Shown here piece after piece: positions 8,380 through 17,690 of a stretch of DNA of 32,719 nt. Under the pieces are notes generated by a model. It was not told the origin of the DNA. It was given only the letters and a program-made list of their open reading frames with translations, and made no database searches. The first letter of the stretch is position 1. Each line of letters starts with the position of its first letter. Origin of the DNA: an uncultured Colwellia sp. (GTDB taxonomy: Bacteria > Pseudomonadota > Gammaproteobacteria > Enterobacterales > Alteromonadaceae). A program made the position numbers and the translations under genes. The stretch covers positions 1-32,719 of the forward strand of contig CAJXQM010000031.1 in NCBI GenBank assembly GCA_913058145.1. The letters run 5' to 3'.

Positions 8380-8703
8380 TTAGCGATGATTACCATTTTT
8401 ATTTTTCATACTAGCTACCTTTCGCGCTATTGCAAGTAACTCAGGTGAAATATCTTCAGCGCCAGCTTTTATTAACTTGCTTACATCACCCGAAGAAAAT
8501 AGTGAACCGCGTTCAGATTTTACGCCTAACGATCTAACAAAATCTTTTGTTTTGCCCGTACTACACGTATCAATATATTTAAAAATAACTTGTTCATTAA
8601 AGCTCTGAGGCGCTTCTTTCAAGGTGGTGATTTGTTCGGTACGTAATTGTATTTCCGATTCTAACGTTTCAATTAATTCGGCGGTATCTGAATAGGGTTT
8701 CAT
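8380..8703 (-). CDS. Uncharacterised 107-residue protein
   Basis: I do not recognise this protein. Residues 1-40 look helical and possibly coiled coil (TAELIETLESEIQLRTEQ). The middle reads TGKTKDFVRSLGVKSERGS. The C-terminal part (SSGDVSKLIKAGAEDISPE and ELLAIARKVASMKNK) is basic and helical. There is no signal peptide or membrane segment. The ATG at 8703 has only a distant AAGAG. A TATAAT on the - strand (8799-8804) about 95 bp upstream could be its -10. It is encoded upstream of the cold-shock gene on the same strand, separated by a weak hairpin. The LexA-like site at 8996-9015 lies between this gene and radA and could in principle serve either. Confidence 0.6.
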   Translation of the reverse strand: MKPYSDTAELIETLESEIQLRTEQITTLKEAPQSFNEQVIFKYIDTCSTGKTKDFVRSLGVKSERGSLFSSGDVSKLIKAGAEDISPELLAIARKVASMKNKNGNHR

Positions 8704-9197
8704 TAAATTATTTAGCTCTTATGGGTTAACTGATGGTGCCAAGAGGCACACACTTTACAACTAAAGCAAATCAGTATAACCATCATGCTTAAGAAACCAT
8801 TATACAGTGAATAAAAGTAAGTGAATAGCTTTGAGCATCCTATATTTTCTTAAACGCTAAATATATTGCGAAATAGAGCTACCACTATGACCTTTTTTAC
8901 ACAGCGAAGTAATAAATACCTATCTATTGAGAAAAGCACCAGTATTATACATAAAACACATCAAGGTTGTATTGCAAATGAATGAGATATTGATACACTG
9001 TATATACAAACAGTTCTTTAATTGTTTTGCAAGCGTGTCTGACATAGATTAAAGGCCACATGATGCTCAAAGATTTTACTCTGCACACGAAATTTCAACC
9101 AATTAATTGAGAATAAAAGCTCAACTGCATTGATAAGGTTGCGATTTAAAAACTATTTTCTTCCAGATCACCCTAACTGTTATATCACGAGATAAAA
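8704..9197. other. Divergent intergenic region between the 107-residue gene and radA
   Basis: This 494-bp gap contains the LexA-like site at 8996-9015 and a - strand TATAAT at 8799-8804. A possible 16-codon ORF sits at 9060-9110 (MMLKDFTLHTKFQPIN) with AAAGG just upstream. This could be a leader peptide, but nothing supports translation. I find no RNA gene or repeat. Confidence 0.45.
8996..9015. promoter_or_regulatory. LexA (SOS) box candidate upstream of radA
   Basis: CACTGTATATACAAACAGTT contains the LexA core CTGT-N8-ACAG (8998-9013) and matches 16 of 20 positions of the gammaproteobacterial consensus TACTGTATATATATACAGTA. TTGATA directly precedes it (8990-8995); the recA promoter here also has TTGATA at its SOS box. 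It is 182 bp before the radA start, farther than usual, so the target could be radA or the divergent small gene. Confidence 0.6.
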
Positions 9198-10589
9198 ATG
9201 GCCAAAAAAGATAAAACTCAATACATGTGTAGTGAATGTGGAGAAACCCACCAACGATGGTTAGGTCAATGTTCTTGTGGGGCATGGAATACCATAGTTG
9301 AGTTCAAAGAAGCAAAAACAGTGACTCAGCGCACCCCCAATGCTAGACAACATAAAGGTTATTCAAAGCAAGATGCTAAAATTGAAAACTTGAGTGAAGT
9401 CTCTAATACAAAATTAACGCGTTTTGATACCGGAAGCACTGAATTCAACCGTGTTTTAGGTGGCGGTATTGTTGAGGCGTCGGTAGTTTTGGTTGCAGGA
9501 GATCCCGGTGCAGGCAAAAGTACCTTACTGATAAAAACCTGCTCAAACCTTAGCAAGATAGGAAAGGCTTTATATACTTCAGGCGAGGAATCTAAAAGCC
9601 AAGTGCGTGATCGCGGCCTTAGATTACAACTTGATATCGGTAATATTGACATAATGAACTCTGGCGATGTTGAATTAATTTGTGATGTTGTGGTCGCAGA
9701 GGGCTACAAATTTTTAATTATTGATTCGATCCAAACCGCTTTTGTTAGTTCACTCCCTAACGCACCTGGCGGCGTAACACAGGTTAAAGAGTCAGCGTCT
9801 ATTTTGAACCGCCTAGCAAAAGAGCATGGTGTAACCGTGATTCTAGTGTGTCACGTTTCAAAATCAGGTGATATGGCTGGTCCAAAAGTATTGGAGCATA
9901 TCGGTGATACTATGTGTAAGCTTGAATCTGAAGATGACAGTAAATATCGTACCTTGCGCGCATCTAAAAACCGCTTTGGCGATACCACTGAAGTTGGGAC
10001 ATTCGCAATGACCGCAAAAGGAATGCAGGATATCGTCAATCCGTCTGCTATTTTTTTAGAGAAAGGCGGCATAGAATCTAGCGGTAACATGGCCTATGCG
10101 TCAAACGATGGTGGCAGAACCTTACTTATCAATATTCAATCACTTGTCACACAATCACACGGTGAAAACCCAGTTCGAGGAGGCGTTGGTTTTGACTACA
10201 AACGCATGTCGATGTTATTGGCAATACTGCAAAATAGAATGGGGGTCAATATTGGCGGCAATGACATTTATGTAAATGTGGTTTCAGGGGTAAACTTAAC
10301 TAAAGACGTGGGTGCTGACCTCCCCCTTGTTTTAGCGATGATTTCATCAAACAATGACTCTATATTACCTTCTAGTACCATTGCCTTCGGCGAAATAGGG
10401 CTTTCGGGAGAAATACGTCCCGTGCCATCGGGTGAAGAACGGATCAAAGAAGCCATTCGTAATGATTTCAAAACAATTATCTTACCAAAAAGAAATTATA
10501 GCACCAGACTAGAAACCGCTGGTGTGACAATTATTCCTGTCTCTAGCGTGAGTGAGTTACACAACGTTTTTGATAAAACTAAACCTTAA
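9198..10589 (+). CDS. radA: RadA/Sms-type DNA recombination ATPase, divergent
   Basis: RadA is a RecA-like hexameric helicase that extends branched recombination intermediates. The domains are complete. An N-terminal zinc-finger region is followed by the ATPase core with Walker A GDPGAGKST (101-109). The RadA signature KNRFG is at 257-261, and a Lon-protease-like C-terminal domain contains FGEIGLSGEIRPVPSGEERI. Length 463 fits the family. Two points are unusual. The zinc finger is CxxC...CxC (Cys11, 14, 25, 27), one residue short of the usual CxxC...CxxC. The sequence is also clearly more diverged from E. coli RadA than the neighbouring housekeeping genes are from theirs. It could be the only radA or a second copy. 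A LexA-like site lies upstream. Its place after serB fits the common serB-radA linkage, with two small genes inserted. Confidence 0.88.
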   Translation: MAKKDKTQYMCSECGETHQRWLGQCSCGAWNTIVEFKEAKTVTQRTPNARQHKGYSKQDAKIENLSEVSNTKLTRFDTGSTEFNRVLGGGIVEASVVLVAGDPGAGKSTLLIKTCSNLSKIGKALYTSGEESKSQVRDRGLRLQLDIGNIDIMNSGDVELICDVVVAEGYKFLIIDSIQTAFVSSLPNAPGGVTQVKESASILNRLAKEHGVTVILVCHVSKSGDMAGPKVLEHIGDTMCKLESEDDSKYRTLRASKNRFGDTTEVGTFAMTAKGMQDIVNPSAIFLEKGGIESSGNMAYASNDGGRTLLINIQSLVTQSHGENPVRGGVGFDYKRMSMLLAILQNRMGVNIGGNDIYVNVVSGVNLTKDVGADLPLVLAMISSNNDSILPSSTIAFGEIGLSGEIRPVPSGEERIKEAIRNDFKTIILPKRNYSTRLETAGVTIIPVSSVSELHNVFDKTKP

Positions 10590-10616
10590 CCTAGTATACC
10601 CACTCCACTTATAAGA

Positions 10617-10640
10617 GGCTCATTCCAATAAATATGAGCC
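10617..10640 (+). terminator. Hairpin after radA
   Basis: GGCTCAT (10617-10623) pairs with ATGAGCC (10634-10640) across a 10-nt loop, 28 bp after the radA stop. AT-rich sequence follows, without a real T-tract, so this is at best a weak terminator. Confidence 0.4.
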
Positions 10641-10848
10641 ATTCATAATTAAGAAGTATTTTTATTAAGGGCTATTATAGATAATCTCTTGCATTCTATA
10701 ATAAGATACATCGATGTAGCGTCCTTAAAATAAAATATAATACAGAGTATGACTTGCTCAGCCTTCGCCAATGGGTTGATTTAGAAACGCTTTATATATT
10801 TTCTTCTTTAACTTTATTTAAGAGTTATTTAACAAATACGAATTATTT

Positions 10849-13152
10849 ATGAATAAAAAATTTAAAATAACGTCCATTTTTATGGTTTGTGCCTTATTTA
10901 CCTCACAGCAAGTATTTGCTGGAGATGAAATGAACGCAACTATTGAACAAGAAAACAAGCAGCTTTCGATAGAGCGCATCTATAGCTCCCCCTCACTTAA
11001 TGGTCAGACACCTAAATCATTAAAATTTTCTCCTGATGGTTCGCGTGTTACCTATTTACAAGGAAAAAGTGATGACTTAAATCATTATGATTTATGGGAA
11101 TATAATCTACAGAGTAAAGAAAATAAATTACTTGTAGACTCACAATCACTTTTTAGTGGTACCGAAATACTTTCTAATGAAGAAAAAGCACGTCGAGAAC
11201 GTCAACGTATCTATGGCTTTGGCATTATGGAATATAAATTTTCTAACGATGGCAGTGCTTTATTATTTCCACTTAATGGTGACGTTTACTATTACCATTT
11301 AGCAACTAAAACAGCCAAGCGCTTAACAGAAACGAGCGCCTTTGAGACCGATATTAAATTTTCACCAAAAGGCACTTATGTTTCTTTTATTCGTGGAGAA
11401 AACATTTTCGTCTTAAATATTAACAGTGGTAAAGAGAAAAAGTTAACGATGGACGGAGGACGCAACAACATCAAAAATGGCATGAGTGAATTTGTTGCGC
11501 AAGAAGAAATGGATAGAATGACCGGTTATTGGTGGTCGCCAGATGAAAGGCATATTGCTTTTTTACGGGTTGATGAATCACCGGTAAAAGTGGTTATTAG
11601 AAATGAAATTTATGCAGAAAAAATAGAACTAATTGAACAGCGTTACCCTGCTACCGGCACAAACAATGTCAATATAAAGCTAGCAGTAACCGATATTACT
11701 GGGGAAAAAACACGTTTTATTACACTTGATAAAGCGCAAGGTGCCACGTCAAAAGGTAATAAAGATGATTTTTATCTTCCGAGAGTAAAGTGGCTTCCCG
11801 ATAGTAAGAATTTATCTTATCAATGGCAAAGCCGTGATCAAAAAACGTTAAAACTAAAAATCTATAATCTTAAAAAACGCAAACAAAAAACCTTACTAAC
11901 AGAGCAGTCAGATCATTGGTTAAACTTACATCACGATTTGGTTTTTTTAAGTGATAATAAATCCTTTATTTGGGCGTCAGAGCGTGATGGCTATAAACAT
12001 TTATACCATTTTACTACGCGTGGTAAGTTAATAAACCAATTAACTAAGGGAGACTGGGTTGTTGATTCAATTAAGCATGTTGATGAAAAGAATGGCTTAA
12101 TATATTTTACTGGTCGTGCTGACACTCCACTTGAACGCCATCTGTATAGTGTTCCGCTTAATGGTAAATCACCTGAACATGTTGCTAGAATTAGTAAACG
12201 TAATGGTTTTCATAGCATAAACTTTAGTAAAGACAGCAACAGTTACATTGATAGCTTTTCTAACATTTCAACACCAGAACAAGTGAGTTTACACCAAGAA
12301 AATGGCGAGCACATTACGTGGTTAGAAGAAAATAAAGTAACCAAAGATCATCCTATTTCGCCTTATTATTCTAAGTTAATAAAGCCAAAGTTTGGTACCC
12401 TAACCGCCAATGATGGCAAAACAAACCTCTATTACAAACTATACAAACCTGAAAATATGGCACCGGGTAAAAAGTACCCCGTTATTGTGCGCGTGTATGG
12501 CGGCCCACATGCTCAATTAGTAAAAAATAATTGGCAAGGTGCAGATATGACTCAGTATATGTTGCAGCAAGGTTATATCGTATTTCAACTGGATAATCGC
12601 GGCTCAAATTATCGTGGTACCGCCTTTGAATTTCCTATTTATGAAAAACTAGGAGAAATAGAAGTTACCGATCAAATCACGGGGGTTGAATATCTACATT
12701 CATTAGGGTTTGTTGATAAAGACCGTATTGGTGTTTTTGGCCACTCTTATGGTGGTTACATGGCATTAATGACTATGTTCAAAGCGGGGGATTACTTCAA
12801 AGCCGGTGTTAGTGGTGCGCCCGTAACTGACTGGTTACTTTACGATACCCATTACACTGAACGTTATTTAAATCACCCAGAGGTTAATGCTGACGGTTAT
12901 GATAAGTCTAGCGTCTTTCCATATGTTGCTGGTTTAAATGGTCCTTTGATGGTTTATCATGGTATGGCAGACGACAATGTACTGTTTACCAACACGACAA
13001 AATTAATTAAAGCCTTACAAGATGAAGGCAAATTATTTGAATTAATGACCTACCCTGGTAGCAAGCACAGCATGCGTGGCAAAAAAGTAAAAGTTCATTT
13101 GAATAAAACTATTATGAATTTTTTTGATAGGCACTTTAAGCAACCAATTTAG
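10849..13152 (+). CDS. Secreted S9-family dipeptidyl peptidase IV
   Basis: A serine peptidase of family S9B that removes X-Pro or X-Ala dipeptides from peptide N-termini, probably in the periplasm. The 767-residue product starts with a signal peptide (MNKKFKITSIFMVCALF, then SQQVFAG with cleavage near residue 25). A beta-propeller domain follows. It includes the Glu pair in FVAQEEMDRMTGYWWSPD (Glu219-Glu220), which anchors the substrate N-terminus in DPP IV. The C-terminal hydrolase domain has the triad Ser633 (GHSYGGYM), Asp708 or Asp709 (GMADDNVLF) and His740 (GSKHSM). The DNRGSNYRG segment is typical of S9. It stands alone, with its own terminator, and suits an organism that lives on peptides. 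No regulator lies beside it. Confidence 0.93.
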   Translation: MNKKFKITSIFMVCALFTSQQVFAGDEMNATIEQENKQLSIERIYSSPSLNGQTPKSLKFSPDGSRVTYLQGKSDDLNHYDLWEYNLQSKENKLLVDSQSLFSGTEILSNEEKARRERQRIYGFGIMEYKFSNDGSALLFPLNGDVYYYHLATKTAKRLTETSAFETDIKFSPKGTYVSFIRGENIFVLNINSGKEKKLTMDGGRNNIKNGMSEFVAQEEMDRMTGYWWSPDERHIAFLRVDESPVKVVIRNEIYAEKIELIEQRYPATGTNNVNIKLAVTDITGEKTRFITLDKAQGATSKGNKDDFYLPRVKWLPDSKNLSYQWQSRDQKTLKLKIYNLKKRKQKTLLTEQSDHWLNLHHDLVFLSDNKSFIWASERDGYKHLYHFTTRGKLINQLTKGDWVVDSIKHVDEKNGLIYFTGRADTPLERHLYSVPLNGKSPEHVARISKRNGFHSINFSKDSNSYIDSFSNISTPEQVSLHQENGEHITWLEENKVTKDHPISPYYSKLIKPKFGTLTANDGKTNLYYKLYKPENMAPGKKYPVIVRVYGGPHAQLVKNNWQGADMTQYMLQQGYIVFQLDNRGSNYRGTAFEFPIYEKLGEIEVTDQITGVEYLHSLGFVDKDRIGVFGHSYGGYMALMTMFKAGDYFKAGVSGAPVTDWLLYDTHYTERYLNHPEVNADGYDKSSVFPYVAGLNGPLMVYHGMADDNVLFTNTTKLIKALQDEGKLFELMTYPGSKHSMRGKKVKVHLNKTIMNFFDRHFKQPI

Positions 13153-13225
13153 CTTCTAATTATCCCTTTAAAATTAAAATATGAGTTAGCGTTAACTAGT
13201 TTGTATTATTCATCAATAACAAGAC

Positions 13226-13259
13226 AAACGGCAAGTAACTAAGTTACTTGCCGTTTTTT
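13226..13259 (+). terminator. Rho-independent terminator of the DPP IV gene
   Basis: AAACGGCAAGTAACT (13226-13240) and its exact complement (13242-13256) form a long stem, and a run of T follows on the + strand. It lies 74 bp after the stop. The remainder of the 321-bp gap before hpf (13260-13473) is AT-rich and shows no other clear feature. Confidence 0.9.
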
Positions 13260-13473
13260 ATTATGTCGCTTTTGGTCTGATCAGTTATTACCTTATTTTG
13301 TTACTCATTAGTTTTTTATTAGCATTTTTCATGCCTAAAACAGGCCAAAAATTCGGTTACATTTAATTTCATTTACCTACCATTTTTTTATTGCATTTTT
13401 ATGACTGATGAGGGATTATGAAATTGAAGATGAAGATGAATATATAGACAAAGATAACAAAAGAGGCACAACT

Positions 13474-13809
13474 ATGAAGATTAAAATTTCTGGACACCAC
13501 GTTGAAATAACCGAAGGTATCAAGCAATCTATCGAAAATAAGTTTGCAAAAATCTCTAAGCATTATCCGTCAATTATGACACTAAACTCAACAATTACTG
13601 TTGAACCACATTTACAGAAACTTGAAGTCACTGCATTATATGAAGGTGAAAAAGTAACCGTAAATGCTTCTGACAAACAACTTTATATCGCTATTGCAAA
13701 AGTAGCAAAAAAACTACAATCAGCATTAGCACATCGTAAAGGTGTATTATCAGCAAAATTCAATAATAAGTTTGTCGTACCACAAACAGACTTATACCAC
13801 ACTGCCTAA
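13474..13809 (+). CDS. Short-form ribosome hibernation promoting factor (HPF/RaiA family)
   Basis: A 111-residue member of the sigma-54 modulation / S30AE family, which binds the 30S decoding region in stationary phase or cold. The fold is seen in MKIKISGHHVEITEGIKQSI, a central KLEVTALYEGEKVTVNAS, and the helical DKQLYIAIAKVAKKLQSAL with a basic end (AHRKGVLSAKF). It has only the N-terminal domain, like E. coli HPF or RaiA, and cannot be assigned to one of them by eye. The frame is open from an ATG at 13408, but the extra 22 residues are acidic and unlike the family. The ATG at 13474 has AAGAGG upstream. It is not in the rpoN operon where HPF often lies. Confidence 0.88.
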   Translation: MKIKISGHHVEITEGIKQSIENKFAKISKHYPSIMTLNSTITVEPHLQKLEVTALYEGEKVTVNASDKQLYIAIAKVAKKLQSALAHRKGVLSAKFNNKFVVPQTDLYHTA

Positions 13810-13860
13810 TGAAGTATTTGTGATAACGTAAATGTTTACAAGCAAGGCTCTTCAACAAAA

Positions 13861-13895
13861 AAGGCTATACCCTCTATATGGTATAGCCTTTTAAT
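13861..13895. terminator. Bidirectional terminator between hpf and metH
   Basis: AAGGCTATACC (13861-13871) pairs with GGTATAGCCTT (13880-13890) around an 8-nt loop. A-rich sequence precedes the stem and TTT follows it, so it can end both the + strand hpf transcript and the - strand metH transcript. It ends 9 bp from the metH stop. Confidence 0.88.
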
Positions 13896-13903
13896 TATCT
13901 AAC

Positions 13904-16900
13904 TTATTCAGGTTCATAATCCAAGTTTGCTGATAACCAACGCTCAGCTTGCTCTATCGTCATACCTTTACGCGCGGCATAATCGAGTACTTGATCTTTA
14001 GCCAATTTTGCTACGGCAAAGTATTTAGATTCTGGATGAGAGAAATACCAACCACTTACGGCAGCACCTGGCCACATGGCATAACTTGAGGTGAGGTCCA
14101 TATCAATGTTTTCTTTCACATTAAGCAACTCCCATAACAAACCTTTTTCAGTATGTTCAGGACACGCAGGGTAACCGGGCGCAGGTCGAATACCTTGATA
14201 ACTTTCGCGAATTAATTCGTTATTATTTAGATCTTCATCAGGCGTAAAACCCCAATATTCTTTACGTACTTTTTCATGTAAATATTCAGCACTTGCTTCC
14301 GCTAATCTATCAGCGACGGCTTTGAGTAATATTGAATTATACGCATCGTGATCAGCATCAAACACTTTCACTAAATCTTCAACACCAAAACCTGCTGACA
14401 CAGCAAAAGCACCAACATAATCTTCAATGCCTGAGTCTTCTGGCGCTATATAATCAGCTAAACAACGGTTAAACTGCCCTGCTGGTTTTTTACTTTGTTG
14501 ACGTAGTTGATGAAGTCTCATTAATTTATCGCTGCGACTTTCATCGGTATATAACTGTATATCATCTTGATTACTGTTCGCAGGGAACAAACCAAATACT
14601 GCTCTAGCACATATTTTTTTATTGTTGATAACATCATCAAGCATGGCGTTAGCATCATTAAATAAGTTAGTTGCTTCAACGCCAATCACTTCATGTTTTA
14701 AAATAAGAGGATACTTGCCAGACATTTGCCATGTCATGAAAAATGGCGTCCAATCAATATATTTTCTCACTTCGTTCAAATCGATATTATCAAGGACCGT
14801 TACACCCAATTTGTTAGGTTTTTTCGGCGTATAATCTTCAAAGTTAATTTTAGTGGCGTTAGCACGAGCAGCTTCAAGGCTTATTAAACTTGAGCGCGGA
14901 CCTTTTTTATAATGGCGAACACGTACGCGTTCATATTCTTCTTGGGTACTGGCAAAGAACTTTGCTTTATGCTCACTTGATAATAAATTACTTACTACAG
15001 ATACCGCGCGCGAGGCGTTTGATACATAAACCACAGGTTCATCATATTGCGGCTCAATTTTTACTGCTGTATGTGCTTTTGACGTGGTTGCCCCACCAAT
15101 TAATAAAGGCAGTTTCAAGCCTGTACGTTTCATTTCTTTAGCAACATAGACCATTTCATCAAGCGACGGCGTGATCAATCCCGATAAACCAATGATATTA
15201 ACATTTTCCTCTTTAGCTACGCGTAAAATATCATCACAAGAAACCATCACGCCAAGGTCTATAATTTCATAGTTATTACACTGCAGTACTACGCCCACAA
15301 TGTTTTTACCGATATCGTGTACATCACCTTTTACGGTCGCCAGTAACACTTTACCATTAGTACTTATTTCAGTTTTTCCTTCTTCAATAAAAGGATTTAG
15401 GTAAGCAACCGCTTGTTTCATTACACGCGCTGATTTTACGACTTGTGGTAAGAACATTTCGCCAGCGCCAAATAAATCACCAACGGTATTCATGCCATCC
15501 ATCAATGGCCCTTCAATTACATCTAATGGCTTCTCTGCCGCTAAACGCGCTTCTTCGGTATCTTCGATAATAAATTCATTGATACCTTTAACTAACGCAT
15601 GAGATAAACGCGCGTTAATCGGCAATTCTCGCCAAGTTAAATCAGTCTTTGAGGCTTGTCCGCCAGCTTTACCATGGAATTCTTGCGCAATATCAAGTAA
15701 ACGTTCAGTCGCACCGTCATCCTTATTTTGAATAACGTCTTCTACCGCTTGTTTTAGATTTGCAGGTAAGTCTGAATAAATAGCTAACTGACCAGCGTTA
15801 ACAATACCCATGTCCATACCATTTTTAATGGCGTAGTATAAAAAGACTGCATGTATCGCTTCACGAACGGGGTTGTTTCCTCTAAATGAGAAAGAAACGT
15901 TAGATACACCACCTGAAATCATCGCATAAGGTAGATTTTTCTTAATATCATCAACTGCTTCGATAAAATCGACCGCGTAGTTATTGTGCTCTTCAATACC
16001 CGTGGCTACAGCAAAAATATTCGGGTCAAAAATAATATCTTCTGGCGGATAACCAATTTCATCAACAAGCATGTGATAAGCACGATGACAAATTTCATAT
16101 TTACGCTTACGCGTGTCAGCTTGTCCTTCTTCATCAAACGCCATAACAATAACAGCCGCGCCGTAACGACGAAGCAATTCAGCTTGGTGCCGGAAGTTTT
16201 CTTCGCCCTCTTTTAAGCTGATAGAGTTAACAATGCCTTTACCTTGAATACATTTTAGGCCCGCTTCAATAATATCCCACTTAGAGGAGTCAATCATGAT
16301 CGGCACTTTAGCAATATCTGGTTCGCCAGCAATCAAGTTCAAAAATCGCACCATGGCGGTTTTTGAGTCCAACATACCTTCATCCATGTTGATATCAATA
16401 ATCTGCGCGCCATTTTCTACTTGCTGTAAAGCGACAGAGATAGCTTTATCGTAATCTTCTTCAACAATTAAGCGCTTAAACATAGCAGAGCCAGTAACAT
16501 TGGTACGTTCGCCCACGTTTACAAACAAGCTATCTTTGTTAATGGTTAAGGCTTCTAAACCAGATAAGCGACAGGCAATTTCACGTTTTTCAACTTTACG
16601 CGGCTTAAGTTTAGCAACCGTGTCAGCCATGCCTCTGATATGCTCAGGCGTGGTACCACAACAACCACCAATGATATTTAAAAAGCCTGACGAAGCCCAC
16701 TCTTCTACATGGGTGTTCATGTCTTCAACGGTGAAATCATACTCACCGAAGGCATTTGGTAAACCCGCATTAGGATGGGCAGAAACAGCCGTATCACAAA
16801 TACGACTTAATTCAGCAACATATTGGCGCAATTCAACAGGACCTAACGCACAGTTAAGGCCAAAGGAAACAGGCTTTGCATGGCGCAATGAGTTATAAAA

Positions 16901-17596
16901 GGCTTCTGTTGTTTGTCCCGATAAAGTACGTCCTGAGGCATCCGTAATAGTACCTGAAATCATCACAGGTAAACGCTCACCTAATTGATCAAATACAGTT
17001 TCTACCGCAAATATTGCCGCTTTAGCATTCAATGTATCGAAGATAGTTTCGATTAAAATAATATCACTACCGCCTTCAATCAACGCTAACGTAGATTCAA
17101 TATAGGCATTTTTTAACTCATCAAAGGTAACGTTACGATAGGCGGGATCATTTACATCGGGAGAAATTGAACAAGTTCGGTTTGTTGGGCCCAAAACACC
17201 GGCAACAAAACGTGGGCGATCTGGGTTCTTCTTAGTGTACTCATCAGCCGCTTCTCGCGCTATTTGAGCAGCAACACGGTTAATTTCAGCGCTGTGAGCT
17301 TCCATGTCATAATCAGCCATGGCAATCGTCGTGGCATTAAATGTGTTCGTTTCTAGAATATCAGCGCCGGCTTCAAGGTATTCAAGATGAATAGCTTTCA
17401 CCACATAAGGCTGAGTAAGCACTAACATATCGTTATTGCCTTTTACGTCAGTGTGCCAATCAGCAAAGCGTTCACCGCGAAAATCTTGTTCTTCAAACTT
17501 ATATGCTTGGATCATGGTGCCCATAGCACCATCTAAAAGTAAAATGTTTTTTGCTAGTTGTTGCTCAAGCAAGGTAAATGATAATGATTTCTTCAT
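13904..17596 (-). CDS. metH: Cobalamin-dependent methionine synthase
   Basis: Transfers the methyl group of 5-methyltetrahydrofolate to homocysteine through cobalamin. The 1230 residues (E. coli 1227) contain all four modules. The homocysteine-binding domain has zinc ligands Cys249 (GLNCALGP) and Cys312-Cys313 (GGCCGTTP). The pterin-binding domain follows ([16 protein letters not shown]). The cobalamin domain has the cobalt ligand His760 in DVHDIGKN. The C-terminal AdoMet reactivation domain includes [15 protein letters not shown]. The start has a GGAAAAAGAA ribosome-binding site. It follows metA on the same strand with 94 bp between, so the two probably share MetJ-type control, although a palindrome in the gap could add regulation. 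I see no cobalamin riboswitch. Confidence 0.98.
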   Translation of the reverse strand: MKKSLSFTLLEQQLAKNILLLDGAMGTMIQAYKFEEQDFRGERFADWHTDVKGNNDMLVLTQPYVVKAIHLEYLEAGADILETNTFNATTIAMADYDMEAHSAEINRVAAQIAREAADEYTKKNPDRPRFVAGVLGPTNRTCSISPDVNDPAYRNVTFDELKNAYIESTLALIEGGSDIILIETIFDTLNAKAAIFAVETVFDQLGERLPVMISGTITDASGRTLSGQTTEAFYNSLRHAKPVSFGLNCALGPVELRQYVAELSRICDTAVSAHPNAGLPNAFGEYDFTVEDMNTHVEEWASSGFLNIIGGCCGTTPEHIRGMADTVAKLKPRKVEKREIACRLSGLEALTINKDSLFVNVGERTNVTGSAMFKRLIVEEDYDKAISVALQQVENGAQIIDINMDEGMLDSKTAMVRFLNLIAGEPDIAKVPIMIDSSKWDIIEAGLKCIQGKGIVNSISLKEGEENFRHQAELLRRYGAAVIVMAFDEEGQADTRKRKYEICHRAYHMLVDEIGYPPEDIIFDPNIFAVATGIEEHNNYAVDFIEAVDDIKKNLPYAMISGGVSNVSFSFRGNNPVREAIHAVFLYYAIKNGMDMGIVNAGQLAIYSDLPANLKQAVEDVIQNKDDGATERLLDIAQEFHGKAGGQASKTDLTWRELPINARLSHALVKGINEFIIEDTEEARLAAEKPLDVIEGPLMDGMNTVGDLFGAGEMFLPQVVKSARVMKQAVAYLNPFIEEGKTEISTNGKVLLATVKGDVHDIGKNIVGVVLQCNNYEIIDLGVMVSCDDILRVAKEENVNIIGLSGLITPSLDEMVYVAKEMKRTGLKLPLLIGGATTSKAHTAVKIEPQYDEPVVYVSNASRAVSVVSNLLSSEHKAKFFASTQEEYERVRVRHYKKGPRSSLISLEAARANATKINFEDYTPKKPNKLGVTVLDNIDLNEVRKYIDWTPFFMTWQMSGKYPLILKHEVIGVEATNLFNDANAMLDDVINNKKICARAVFGLFPANSNQDDIQLYTDESRSDKLMRLHQLRQQSKKPAGQFNRCLADYIAPEDSGIEDYVGAFAVSAGFGVEDLVKVFDADHDAYNSILLKAVADRLAEASAEYLHEKVRKEYWGFTPDEDLNNNELIRESYQGIRPAPGYPACPEHTEKGLLWELLNVKENIDMDLTSSYAMWPGAAVSGWYFSHPESKYFAVAKLAKDQVLDYAARKGMTIEQAERWLSANLDYEPE

Positions 17597-17664
17597 GTTC
17601 TTTTTCCGCAGTTTTAAATGTTATTTAATTTCTAGCTAAGATTAATAATACAGCCTGATTGAAT

Positions 17665-17680
17665 AATATCAGCTGATATT
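17665..17680. promoter_or_regulatory. 16-bp perfect palindrome between metA and metH
   Basis: AATATCAGCTGATATT is its own reverse complement. It lies 10 bp after the metA stop and about 68 bp before the metH start. It matches neither the MetJ box (AGACGTCT) nor the MetR pattern TGAA-N5-TTCA, and it lacks a T-tract. It may be an operator or an mRNA hairpin. Confidence 0.4.
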
Positions 17681-17690
17681 TTACTGAAAA

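Noticed and set aside
10707..10718. 12-bp palindrome TACATCGATGTA before the DPP IV gene
   Set aside because: It is short, matches no operator I know and is likely by chance in AT-rich DNA.
13408..13473. Acidic N-terminal extension of the hibernation factor
   Set aside because: It is unlike the family, and the ATG at 13474 has AAGAGG in front.
16500..16898. 132-codon + strand ORF inside metH
   Set aside because: It is antisense to a strongly conserved coding region and shows no family features, so it is a shadow frame.
13597..17690. Cobalamin or SAM riboswitch controlling metH or metA
   Set aside because: The leaders are short and lack B12-box or SAM-riboswitch motifs. MetJ-like boxes explain control of metA better.
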